This document shows positions 50,429-59,144 of a stretch of 61,394 nt of DNA, piece after piece. The notes under the pieces are model-generated. The model did no database searches. It was not told the DNA's origin and worked only from the letters and a program-made list of their open reading frames with translations. The stretch covers positions 1 through 61,394 of the forward strand of contig DWUU01000008.1 in NCBI GenBank assembly GCA_019120575.1. Direction: 5' to 3'. This DNA comes from Candidatus Mediterraneibacter quadrami. GTDB taxonomy: Bacteria > Bacillota > Clostridia > Lachnospirales > Lachnospiraceae. Position numbers and translations under genes: made by a program. Numbering within the stretch: position 1 is the first letter of the stretch; each line of letters begins with the position of its first letter.

Positions 50429-53047
50429 ATGAAACAGTATTATCAATTATCCGGTGAAGAGACGATCATGAAGATCAACGGTTCCCTGGAACCGCTCACC
50501 GAAGAACAGGTAATGGAACATCAGGAAAAGTACGGCCCCAACGAACTGGTGGAAGGGAAGAAGAAGACCGTTCTTCAGATCTTCCTTGAGCAGTACAAAG
50601 ACTTCCTGGTCATTATCCTGATCATTGCAGCGATCGCATCCGGATTCATGGGCGACGTGGAAAGCGCCCTCGTCATCCTGATCGTTATCACGATGAATGC
50701 GATCCTGGGTACCGTACAGACGGTGAAAGCGGAGCAGTCGCTGGCCAGTCTGAAGAAATTGTCCGGCCCGGAAGCCAAGGTGCTCCGGTGCGGAAATGTG
50801 GTACAGATCCCGTCGTCAGAAGTAACGGTCGGAGACATCGTGATGCTGGACGCAGGCGATTATATCCCGGCGGACGGACGTCTGACCGAATGTGCAAGCC
50901 TGAAAGTGGATGAGAGCGCACTGACGGGTGAAAGCCTCGGTGTTGAGAAGACGACCGAAGTGATTAAAGAAGACGAAGTGCCTCTTGGCGACCGGCTGAA
51001 CATGGTTTACTCCGGCAGCTTTGTCACATACGGGCGCGGCGCCTTTGTCGTAACCGGCATCGGTATGGAGACCGAGGTCGGCAAGATCGCAAGCCTGCTG
51101 AAAACGACGTCTGAGAAGCGGACGCCGCTGCAGATCAACCTGGATCAGTTCGGACAGAAACTGTCCATCCTTATCCTCGTATTCTGTGCGATCCTATTCG
51201 GCATCAGCATTTTCAGGGGCGACAATATCGGAGACGCCTTCCTTTTCGCAGTAGCCCTCGCGGTAGCGGCGATCCCGGAAGCCCTGAGCTCCATTGTAAC
51301 CATCGTTCTTTCCTTCGGTACGCAGAAGATGGCCAGGGAGCACGCCATCATGCGTAAGCTTCAGGCTGTGGAAGGACTGGGAAGCGTTTCCGTCATCTGT
51401 TCGGACAAGACAGGCACCCTGACCCAGAACAAGATGACCGTAGAAGATTATTATGTAGATGACAAATGTATCAAAGCGGCGGATGTGGATATTAATGATC
51501 CGTCCCAGAGCCGCCTGCTGATCAGCAGTATGCTCTGCAATGACTCGAAGAATACGGACGGCGTGGAGATCGGCGACCCGACCGAGACCGCGCTGATCAA
51601 TCTCGGAAGCCGCCTGGGGCTTGATCCCGAGGAGGTGCGCCGGAAATATCCGCGCGAGAGCGAGAACCCGTTCGACAGCGACCGGAAGCTCATGTCCACC
51701 AAGCACACCATGGAAGGCATCCCGACCATGCTTATCAAGGGTGCGGTAGACGTGCTGCTTGACCGGATGACGCTGATCCAGATCGGCAGCGAGATCCGTC
51801 CCCTTACGGCGGACGACCGGAAGAAGATCGAAGACCAGAACCAGCGGTTCTCAAGAGAGGGCCTGCGTGTCCTGGCGTTCGGCTACAAAGTTGTATCCGA
51901 CGAAGAAGAACTTACGCTGGATGACGAGTATGACCTGATCTTCACCGGTCTGATCGCCATGATGGATCCGCCGCGTGAAGAGTCAAAAGCAGCGGTTGCG
52001 GAATGTAAGCGCGCGGGCATCCGTCCGATTATGATCACCGGCGACCACAAAGTCACAGCCGCGGCCATCGCAAAACGGATCGGCATCCTGGAAAATGAAT
52101 CCGAAGCCTGCGAGGGCGCAGAGATCGACAAGATGTCCGATGAAGAACTTAAAAGTTTCGTGGAAGGCATTTCCGTCTATGCGCGTGTATCACCGGAACA
52201 TAAGATCCGCATCGTGCGTGCATGGCAGGACAAGGGGAATATCGTATCCATGACCGGCGACGGCGTCAACGATGCACCGGCTCTGAAGCAGGCGGACATC
52301 GGTGTAGCCATGGGCATCACCGGCAGCGAGGTATCCAAAGACGCGGCGGCGATGGTCCTGACGGACGACAATTTTGCCACCATCGTAAAGGCCGTGGAAA
52401 ACGGAAGAAATATTTACCGCAATATCAAGGCGTCCATCCAGTTCCTGCTGTCCGGCAACTTCGGCGCGATCCTGGCGGTGCTCTATGCATCCATCATGGC
52501 GCTGCCCGTGCCGTTCGCACCGGTGCACCTGCTGTTTATCAATCTGCTGACCGACAGTCTCCCGGCGATCGCTCTGGGACTTGAGCCGGGCTCAAAAGAC
52601 GTGATGAATGAGAAACCCCGTCCGATGAACGAATCGATCCTGACAAGAGACTTCCTCTTCAAGATCGGTACGGAAGGCCTTTCCATCGCCGTTACGACGA
52701 TGATCGCATTTATGATCGGCTACCACGGGAACAACGCGCTCCTCGGAAGCACCATGGCATTTGCAACACTCTGTTCCGCACGTCTGTTCCACGGATTTAA
52801 CTGTAAATCCGACAGACCGGTTGTATTCACACGCAAAGTCGTGAACAACAAGTTCCTGATCGGGGCATTCGTGATCGGCATCGTGCTGATCACCGCGGTT
52901 GTAATGGTACCGGGACTTCACAACGTATTCAAAGTCCAGACGCTGACGCTGACACAGCTGTTCACCGTATACGGTCTGGCGGCGGCGAATATCCCGATCA
53001 TCCAGATTATGAAAGGGATCCGCCTGTTACTGAAGAAGAATAAATAA
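50429..53047 (+). CDS. P2A-type cation-transporting ATPase (Ca2+/Mn2+ class)
   Basis: An 872-residue membrane pump. The P-type motifs are visible: TGES in ALTGESLGVEK, the phosphorylation site SDKTGTLTQNK (about residue 340), and TGDGVNDAPALKQ. Helix M4 has IPEALSSIVTIVLS and M6 has NLLTDSLPAIALG, the ion-binding sequences of calcium or manganese pumps such as Listeria LMCA1. The N-terminal cation-ATPase domain is normal. ATG 50429 follows GCAGGAGGAG; in-frame codons upstream cross the terminator. The Mn2+-type riboswitch in front suggests manganese export. Confidence 0.93.
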   Translation: MKQYYQLSGEETIMKINGSLEPLTEEQVMEHQEKYGPNELVEGKKKTVLQIFLEQYKDFLVIILIIAAIASGFMGDVESALVILIVITMNAILGTVQTVKAEQSLASLKKLSGPEAKVLRCGNVVQIPSSEVTVGDIVMLDAGDYIPADGRLTECASLKVDESALTGESLGVEKTTEVIKEDEVPLGDRLNMVYSGSFVTYGRGAFVVTGIGMETEVGKIASLLKTTSEKRTPLQINLDQFGQKLSILILVFCAILFGISIFRGDNIGDAFLFAVALAVAAIPEALSSIVTIVLSFGTQKMAREHAIMRKLQAVEGLGSVSVICSDKTGTLTQNKMTVEDYYVDDKCIKAADVDINDPSQSRLLISSMLCNDSKNTDGVEIGDPTETALINLGSRLGLDPEEVRRKYPRESENPFDSDRKLMSTKHTMEGIPTMLIKGAVDVLLDRMTLIQIGSEIRPLTADDRKKIEDQNQRFSREGLRVLAFGYKVVSDEEELTLDDEYDLIFTGLIAMMDPPREESKAAVAECKRAGIRPIMITGDHKVTAAAIAKRIGILENESEACEGAEIDKMSDEELKSFVEGISVYARVSPEHKIRIVRAWQDKGNIVSMTGDGVNDAPALKQADIGVAMGITGSEVSKDAAAMVLTDDNFATIVKAVENGRNIYRNIKASIQFLLSGNFGAILAVLYASIMALPVPFAPVHLLFINLLTDSLPAIALGLEPGSKDVMNEKPRPMNESILTRDFLFKIGTEGLSIAVTTMIAFMIGYHGNNALLGSTMAFATLCSARLFHGFNCKSDRPVVFTRKVVNNKFLIGAFVIGIVLITAVVMVPGLHNVFKVQTLTLTQLFTVYGLAAANIPIIQIMKGIRLLLKKNK

Positions 53048-53076
53048 GATATTACGAAAGAAATCGAAGGGATACT

Positions 53077-55506
53077 ATGCCAGGAAGAAAAGCAGTACAG
53101 ACAGAGGAGAAGAGAGACAGAAGGATACCGACCACCCGGTATGAACCGGACTACAGGACCGGCCTGACGGCCCAGCAGGTGCAGGAACACTACCTGCACG
53201 GCTGGGTCAACCGTTCCGTGGAACCGCCGTCCAGGACGACGAAAGAGATCATCCATGAAAATGTCTTCACTTACTTTAACCTTATATTTACCATCCTTGC
53301 CATCCTGCTTATCCTGGTAGGATCCTGGAGAGACCTTGCTTTCATGATTGTCATTGTGGCCAACACGCTGATCGGAATCGTCCAGGAGATCCGGGCGAAG
53401 CAGGTGCTGGACAAGATGACCATGCTGAACGCGCCCCATGCGGCTGTTGTCCGGGACGGGAAGCGTTCTGTCATCGACGCCGAGAAGCTGGTGCTTGATG
53501 ACATCGTCATCTTCAAAGCCGGGAACCAGGTGTGCGCGGATGCGGTCGTGAGCGCCGGCGAAGTTCAGGTAAACGAATCCCTCCTGACCGGTGAATCGGA
53601 CGAGATCACCAAGCGTAAAGGGGACCGGCTCATGTCCGGAAGCTTTATTGTGTCCGGCCAGTGCCATGCAAGGCTGGACCGGGTGGGCGCGGACTCCTAT
53701 ATCTCGAAACTGACGCTCCAGGCGAAAGAGATGCAGTCCGGCGAACAGTCGGAAATGATCCGATCTCTGGATAAGCTGGTTAAATGCGTGGGCATCGCGA
53801 TCATCCCGATCGGCATCATCCTGTTCTGCCAGGCGTTTTTCTTCCAGCATGACAATTTCCGGGAGAGCATTACATCCATGGTCGCCGCGGTGATTGGCAT
53901 GATCCCGGAGGGGCTCTACCTGCTCGCCAGTGTGGCCCTTGCGGTGAGCGCAGTCCGGCTGGCGCAGAAGAAGGTTCTGCTCCACGATATGAAATGTATC
54001 GAGACACTGGCCCGGGTGGATGTGCTGTGTGTGGATAAAACCGGCACCATCACGGAGAATACCATGAAGGTGCAGGATGTGATCGAGACAGATGAATATG
54101 ATAAAGAATCCATGGAACCGCTCCGGACCCTGATCGGCGATTTTGCCGCAGCCATGACAAAAGACAACATTACCATGGCCGCCATTAAAGAATACTTCAC
54201 AACCGCTTCGGGGAAGAAGCCGGTATCCATGACCGGATTCTCATCCGCCACAAAGTACAGCAGCGTCACGTTTGAAGACGGCGCTTATGTACTGGGGGCG
54301 CCGGAGTTCGTCCTGAAGGACCGGTTCGATGAATATGAAGAGGAGATCACGGAACACGCCTCCACCGGAGCCCGCGTGCTTGTCTTCGGGACATATGACG
54401 GGAAGATCGACGGGAAGCCGCTGGACCACGCGGTCACACCGCTCGGATTCGTGCTTCTGGCAAACCCGATCCGCGAGGCCGCGAAAGAGACTTTTGAATA
54501 TTTCGCGGAACAGGGCGTGGAAGTGAAAGTTATATCCGGAGATAATCCGGTAACCGTATCGAAAGTGGCGAAACAGGCCGGCATCAGAAATGCGGACCGA
54601 TATGTGGACGCCTCCGAACTGGACGATGAGAACGCGCTGGCAGAGGCGCTGCTCCACAACACCGTATTCGGCCGCGTTACGCCCAATCAGAAACGGAGGT
54701 TTGTCCGGATCCTGAAAAACGCCGGACACACGGTAGCCATGACCGGAGACGGCGTCAATGACGTCCTGGCGCTCAAGGATGCGGACTGCAGCATCGCCAT
54801 GGCATCAGGAAGCGAGGCCGCGGCGCAGGCGTCCCAGCTTGTGCTCCTGGAATCGGATTTCTCGTGTATGCCTGAGGTCGTGCTGGAAGGAAGAAGAGTG
54901 GTCAACAACATCCAGCGCTCCGCGACGCTTTTCCTTGTGAAGAATATCTTTTCCTTCCTGCTGAGTCTGATCTCCGTAGTATTTATGTTTACTTACCCGC
55001 TGGAACCGTCCCAGATCTCACTGATCAGTATGTTTACGATCGGCATTCCGGCCTTCTTCCTGGCCATGGAGTCCAATAAGAACCTGATCCGGGGACATTT
55101 CCTGACGAACGTATTCCTGAAAGCCCTCCCGGCGGCCATCACGGATGCACTTGCCGTGGGTGCCCTGGTGATCTTCGGAAGAACATTCGGCGTAAATTCA
55201 ACGGACATCTCGACGGCAGCGACCATGCTGCTGGCCATCGTCGGATTCATGATCCTCTACAAGATCAGCGCGCCGATGAACAAGTTCCGCGCCGCCATCC
55301 TGGGCGGATGCATCCTGGGACTTCTGTTCTGCAGCATTTATCTGAACGACCTGTTTGCTATTACGGGAATGACGATGGAATGCATTATGCTGTTTGTTGT
55401 ATTTGCCATCGCTACAGAACCGGTCCTGCGGTATCTGACGCTGCTGGTCGGAAAACTCCGGTTCTATTATCAGAGACTCCGGGGAAGGACTCCGGAAGAA
55501 GAATAG
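53077..55506 (+). CDS. Second P-type cation ATPase, CtpE-like
   Basis: An 809-residue pump 29 bases after the first. Motifs: NESLLTGESDEI, CVDKTGTITENTM, and MTGDGVNDVLALKDAD. Helix M4 has GMIPEGLYLLASVAL, which is PEGL rather than PEAL, and the nucleotide-binding domain is short. Both traits recall the mycobacterial CtpE group of Ca2+ transporters, not the pump before it. There is no metal-binding N-terminal domain. It is probably co-transcribed with the first ATPase under the same riboswitch. Ion specificity is inferred. Confidence 0.85.
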   Translation: MPGRKAVQTEEKRDRRIPTTRYEPDYRTGLTAQQVQEHYLHGWVNRSVEPPSRTTKEIIHENVFTYFNLIFTILAILLILVGSWRDLAFMIVIVANTLIGIVQEIRAKQVLDKMTMLNAPHAAVVRDGKRSVIDAEKLVLDDIVIFKAGNQVCADAVVSAGEVQVNESLLTGESDEITKRKGDRLMSGSFIVSGQCHARLDRVGADSYISKLTLQAKEMQSGEQSEMIRSLDKLVKCVGIAIIPIGIILFCQAFFFQHDNFRESITSMVAAVIGMIPEGLYLLASVALAVSAVRLAQKKVLLHDMKCIETLARVDVLCVDKTGTITENTMKVQDVIETDEYDKESMEPLRTLIGDFAAAMTKDNITMAAIKEYFTTASGKKPVSMTGFSSATKYSSVTFEDGAYVLGAPEFVLKDRFDEYEEEITEHASTGARVLVFGTYDGKIDGKPLDHAVTPLGFVLLANPIREAAKETFEYFAEQGVEVKVISGDNPVTVSKVAKQAGIRNADRYVDASELDDENALAEALLHNTVFGRVTPNQKRRFVRILKNAGHTVAMTGDGVNDVLALKDADCSIAMASGSEAAAQASQLVLLESDFSCMPEVVLEGRRVVNNIQRSATLFLVKNIFSFLLSLISVVFMFTYPLEPSQISLISMFTIGIPAFFLAMESNKNLIRGHFLTNVFLKALPAAITDALAVGALVIFGRTFGVNSTDISTAATMLLAIVGFMILYKISAPMNKFRAAILGGCILGLLFCSIYLNDLFAITGMTMECIMLFVVFAIATEPVLRYLTLLVGKLRFYYQRLRGRTPEEE

Positions 55507-55524
55507 CTCCGGCAATCTGTCATG

Positions 55525-55573
55525 AAAAAACAAAGCCATGTACGGCGGACAAGCGGTACATGGCTTATTTTTT
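55525..55573. terminator. Bidirectional terminator between the ATPase and fliB
   Basis: AAGCCATGTAC (55533-55543) pairs perfectly with GTACATGGCTT (55556-55566). On the plus strand ATTTTTT follows; on the minus strand the stem is followed by TTTTTTC from 55530 downward. It separates two converging genes and overlaps the last codons of fliB. Confidence 0.85.
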
Positions 55574-56735
55574 ACAGAAGGCGGAGCAGATCTTCAAGCG
55601 GGAATTCTATCTCATCACTGAGCAGATCCTCCATCTGGACTTTGTTGAAATCCGAGTGTTCGATCTCGCGGGAATAGCGGTATGCAGTCCGGAAGAGCTC
55701 CGGTCTGCCGGTCCCTTCGGAATCTGAAATCCACTGCGCGCGAAGAAGCTCCCGGATGAGGATCATACCGGCAAGTGCAAACTTCATCTTGCCGTATGCA
55801 TTATAATTATAGACCGCGCCGCAGAAATAGGTGAACACAAAATAGACCAGGATCTGTTCAGCGGTCTCATCGGAAAACAGGGCGGAAAAGTCCGGATCGG
55901 CTTCTGTGTTATCCGTGCGGCTGCTGTATTCTGTAAGGACCTGTCCGGCTTTGTGGATCTGCGGCTCCCAGTCATCCTGAAGGATTTCAAGCCGGTCCAG
56001 GACCTCTAAGAGCTTCCGAAGCGTCTCCCGGCGTTTCTGTGCGTGATCTTCCTCAGATGCCAGAAGTTCCAGGCGGTTTTCAAACCAGTTCCATACATTT
56101 TCTCCTTTATATCGCTCCAGGAGGCGGTCCGCATCGTAGAGCGCCCCGTGGTCGATCCGCTCCTGAAGATCATGGGCGAATGCAAGGGCGGCCGCCGCGC
56201 GGATATTCACAGGATGCGCGCGGTCCTGCAGGATCTGGAACAGGACTTCCCGGGCGTCCTCAAGCTTTGTAAAGAGAAAGTAATCAAAATCATCATACGC
56301 ATCCGGCTGGGGTTCTCCTTTGTCCGGATCCTCTGCATGAAGGAACCGGACTGGTTCAGGCCTTCCCAGGATAATCTCCGCGGCGGCCGGACAGGAGAGG
56401 GACAGGGAGATCTCGCGCAGCCCCTCGAATTCCTCGATATGGCGGGGATAGGTCCGGCATGTCCGGCAGAATGCCTTCTCACCGCCGCCTTCCAGATACA
56501 GATCGCATAGATCGTCTTCATTAAGAAACGCGCAGCGGCCGCCGTACCGGCGGAAACATTTTCCATCCCAGTCGATCTCATTTCTCAGCCTGTTTTTTAA
56601 CGGCCCTTTTGCCTTCCGGTATTTCTTCAGTGACGCCGGATCGATCTGGATCTGCCAGCCGGCACAGCAGGTGGCCGGACACTGACCGGCGGTGCAGGTA
56701 AATTGTTTATAATAATCAGGTACGGTAAACTGCAT
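55572..56735 (-). CDS. fliB: Flagellin lysine-N-methylase FliB-like protein
   Basis: A 387-residue protein with a cysteine-rich N-terminal half: FTCTAGQCPATCCAGWQI, CAFLNEDDLCDLYLEGG and FCRTCRTYPRH. This is the pattern of the YkgJ/FliB iron-sulfur-type family; Salmonella FliB methylates lysines of flagellin. There is no flagellar gene within the window, so the substrate may be different. ATG at 56735 on the minus strand is followed by MQFTVPDYY. Confidence 0.82.
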   Translation of the reverse strand: MQFTVPDYYKQFTCTAGQCPATCCAGWQIQIDPASLKKYRKAKGPLKNRLRNEIDWDGKCFRRYGGRCAFLNEDDLCDLYLEGGGEKAFCRTCRTYPRHIEEFEGLREISLSLSCPAAAEIILGRPEPVRFLHAEDPDKGEPQPDAYDDFDYFLFTKLEDAREVLFQILQDRAHPVNIRAAAALAFAHDLQERIDHGALYDADRLLERYKGENVWNWFENRLELLASEEDHAQKRRETLRKLLEVLDRLEILQDDWEPQIHKAGQVLTEYSSRTDNTEADPDFSALFSDETAEQILVYFVFTYFCGAVYNYNAYGKMKFALAGMILIRELLRAQWISDSEGTGRPELFRTAYRYSREIEHSDFNKVQMEDLLSDEIEFPLEDLLRLL

Positions 56736-56767
56736 ATTCTGGATTCCTTTCTATACTTCTGTATCTC

Positions 56768-56796
56768 ATTATAAAGAGATTCTGTTCATTTTTGAA
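56768..56796 (-). promoter_or_regulatory. Promoter of fliB
   Basis: On the minus strand TTCAAA (56796-56791) and TATAAT (56773-56768) are 17 bases apart. The leader to the start codon at 56735 is about 25 bases. Confidence 0.55.
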
Positions 56797-56826
56797 GATG
56801 AAATTTCCAGGGTTTTCGGGAAAGAC

Positions 56827-56855
56827 TGGTACAGGCAGGAACGTTATGATAAAAT
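56827..56855 (+). promoter_or_regulatory. Promoter of the NifX-SlyD fusion gene
   Basis: TAAAAT at 56850-56855 is preceded by TG at -1 position (extended -10). A poor -35, TGGTAC at 56827-56832, lies 17 bases upstream. It diverges from the fliB promoter. Confidence 0.4.
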
Positions 56856-56893
56856 AGCAGTGCACAAAAATAAAAGAAAGATGAGGATGAAAA

Positions 56894-57757
56894 ATGAAAA
56901 TAGCAGTAACTTATGACAATGGAAATGTCTTTCAGCATTTCGGACGGACAGAGCAGTTTAAGGTTTACGAAGTGGAGGATAACAAAGTCGTATCCAGTGA
57001 AGTGATCGGGTCCAATGGAAGCGGACACGGCGCCCTTGCCGGACTTCTGGCCGGACAGGAGGTGGATGTGCTGATCTGCGGCGGCATCGGCGGCGGGGCA
57101 CAGGCGGCTCTCGCGGAAGCAGGCGTGGAACTGTGCGCCGGTGCAGAGGGAAATACAGACGAAGCAGTGGAAGCATATCTTAGAGGCGAACTGGTATCCA
57201 CAGGCGCCAACTGCGACCATCATCACGAAGAAGGGCACGACTGCGGCGGTCATGATGAGGGACATTCCTGCGGCGGCGGATGCGGAAGCAGCTGCGGTGG
57301 GGGATGCGGTTCTTCCAGACCGGCTTTTGAGGGAAAAAATGTAGGAAAGACATGCCGCGCCCACTACAGGGGAACATTCAATGACGGGACACAGTTTGAT
57401 TCTTCCTATGACCGGGGTGAGCCGCTGGAGTTTGTATGCGGCGCAGGACAGATGATCCTGGGATTTGACAAAGCTGTGGCTGACATGGAAGTCGGCCAGA
57501 CAGTAGATATACACCTGATGCCGGAAGAAGCCTACGGCATGCCTGATCCGGCTGCAGTGTTTACCGTTGAGATCGAACAGCTTCCGGGTTCTGAAGAACT
57601 GCAAGCCGGACAGCAGGTTTATCTGACCAATCAGTTCGGACAGCCTTTCCCGGTCAAAGTGACAGCCAAAGATGAGACAACCATCACATTTGACGCGAAC
57701 CATGAAATGGCCGGGAAAGAACTGAACTTCCGGATCGAGCTTGTTGAAGTAAAATAA
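56894..57757 (+). CDS. Fusion of a NifX/NifB-type cofactor-binding domain, a His/Cys-rich linker and a SlyD-like FKBP prolyl isomerase
   Basis: A 287-residue protein with three parts. Residues 1-100 match the NifX/NafY/NifB C-terminal cofactor-binding domain (KIAVTYDNGNVFQHFGR, ICGGIGGGAQAALAEAG). Residues 101-143 are a linker with six histidines and six cysteines (CDHHHEEGHDC, HSCGGGCGSSC). Residues 145-287 are an FKBP domain with a SlyD-type inserted flap: YRGTFNDGTQFDSS, GAGQMILGFDKA, EEAYGMPDP. SlyD is a metal-binding chaperone that delivers nickel to hydrogenases; NifX-type domains carry Fe-S or FeMo precursors. The frame is unbroken, so this is a single polypeptide. Function is inferred. 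Confidence 0.88.
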   Translation: MKIAVTYDNGNVFQHFGRTEQFKVYEVEDNKVVSSEVIGSNGSGHGALAGLLAGQEVDVLICGGIGGGAQAALAEAGVELCAGAEGNTDEAVEAYLRGELVSTGANCDHHHEEGHDCGGHDEGHSCGGGCGSSCGGGCGSSRPAFEGKNVGKTCRAHYRGTFNDGTQFDSSYDRGEPLEFVCGAGQMILGFDKAVADMEVGQTVDIHLMPEEAYGMPDPAAVFTVEIEQLPGSEELQAGQQVYLTNQFGQPFPVKVTAKDETTITFDANHEMAGKELNFRIELVEVK

Positions 57758-57764
57758 TAATCTC

Positions 57765-59144
57765 TTATTTCAGGAAAAACCGCACCATTTTCTCGTGCAT
57801 TTTCCGGTAGGGCTGATAGCGCATGGGAAGATCGAGCCAGGTCTTTTTATCCACGATGCTCTTATAGTGGGTAAATGTATCAAAGCCGGTCTTTCCATGG
57901 TAAGAGCCCATGCCGCTCTCGCCGAATCCGCCGAATCCCATTTCCGTTGTCGCAAGATGGATAATCGTATCGTTGATGCATCCGCCGCCGAATCCGCACC
58001 GTGCGGTAACTTTTTTCGCCGCCGCTTTGCTGGATGTAAACAGGTAAAGGGCCAGCGGGTGGGGCATGGCGTTGACATTGCGGATCACTTCGTCCAGGCT
58101 GTCAAAGGTGAGGATTGGCATAACCGGTCCGAAGATCTCCTCCTGCATGACAGCGTCTGAAAATGTCACATTATCCATGACCGTCGGTTCGATCCGAAGC
58201 GCATCCCGGTCGGAATTCCCTCCAAAAACTACTTTTTCTTTATCGATCAGTCCCAGAATCCGGTCGAAATGCTTCTCATTGATGATCTTGCCATAGTTCT
58301 TATTATCAAGGAGCTTTTTGCCGAACTGTCTGCGGATCTGTTTCCCGATTTCTTTGATCAGCCGGTCCCGGACGGAGCGGTGGCAGTAGATATAGTCCGG
58401 CGCCACACAGGTCTGGCCGCAGTTCAGATACTTCCCGAACACGATCCGCCTCGCCGCCAGTCTGATATTCGCGGTCTGATCGACAATGCAGGGGCTTTTG
58501 CCGCCCAGTTCAAGCGTCACCGGCGTCAGATGATCCGCGGCGCTTCGCATGACTTCCTTCCCCACAGACTGACTGCCTGTAAAGAAAATATAGTCAAAGT
58601 GCTCGTGCAGAAGGCAGGTGTTTTCCGCCCGCCCGCCGGTCACGACCGACACATACTGAGGCTCAAAGCATTTCGTAAGGATCTGCCGGATCACCTCGCT
58701 CGTGTTTGGAGAATAGGCGCTCGGTTTGACCACGGCCGTATTCCCGGCCGCCAGCGCATCCACGAGCGGGGACAGGGTGAGCATGAACGGGTAATTCCAC
58801 GGGCTCATGATCAGCGTCACACCGTAGGGCGAAGGCTTCTTATAACTTCTTGAATGGAACTGGGCGAGGGGCGTGCGGACCCGTTTCTCCCCGGCGAAAC
58901 GGCGGACATGTTTCAGCATGTAGCTGATCTCCTCCAGCACCAGCCCGGTCTCGCACATATAACTTTCAAATCCGCTTTTCCCCAGGTCTTTCCGCAGTGC
59001 ATCATGGATCTCATTCTCACTGCCGGAGACTGCGTCATAGAGTCTTCGAAGCGCGTCGATCCTGAAGCTGACCGGAAGGGTCGCTCCGGTCTGAAAATAT
59101 TTCCGCTGCGCCGCAACGATGGCATTAATTTCCTGTTCCGTCAT
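57765..59144 (-). CDS. NAD(P)-dependent aldehyde dehydrogenase
   Basis: A 459-residue enzyme of the short, membrane-lacking class 3-like group. Visible motifs: the glutamate in TLELGGKSPCIVD, the catalytic cysteine in NCGQTCVAPDY, the AVVKPSAYSPNTSE segment and the C-terminal GGGCINDTIIHLA. It oxidises fatty or aromatic aldehydes, or runs as part of alcohol formation. It overlaps the end of the broken iron alcohol dehydrogenase by 20 bases, so the two were one operon. Confidence 0.92.
   Translation of the reverse strand: MTEQEINAIVAAQRKYFQTGATLPVSFRIDALRRLYDAVSGSENEIHDALRKDLGKSGFESYMCETGLVLEEISYMLKHVRRFAGEKRVRTPLAQFHSRSYKKPSPYGVTLIMSPWNYPFMLTLSPLVDALAAGNTAVVKPSAYSPNTSEVIRQILTKCFEPQYVSVVTGGRAENTCLLHEHFDYIFFTGSQSVGKEVMRSAADHLTPVTLELGGKSPCIVDQTANIRLAARRIVFGKYLNCGQTCVAPDYIYCHRSVRDRLIKEIGKQIRRQFGKKLLDNKNYGKIINEKHFDRILGLIDKEKVVFGGNSDRDALRIEPTVMDNVTFSDAVMQEEIFGPVMPILTFDSLDEVIRNVNAMPHPLALYLFTSSKAAAKKVTARCGFGGGCINDTIIHLATTEMGFGGFGESGMGSYHGKTGFDTFTHYKSIVDKKTWLDLPMRYQPYRKMHEKMVRFFLK

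Noticed and set aside
57281-57330. Simple GGC/TGC repeats suggesting repeat-expansion or a sequencing artefact in the NifX-SlyD gene
   Set aside because: The frame is intact on both sides and the encoded Gly/Cys/His linker is compositionally like known SlyD metal-binding tails.
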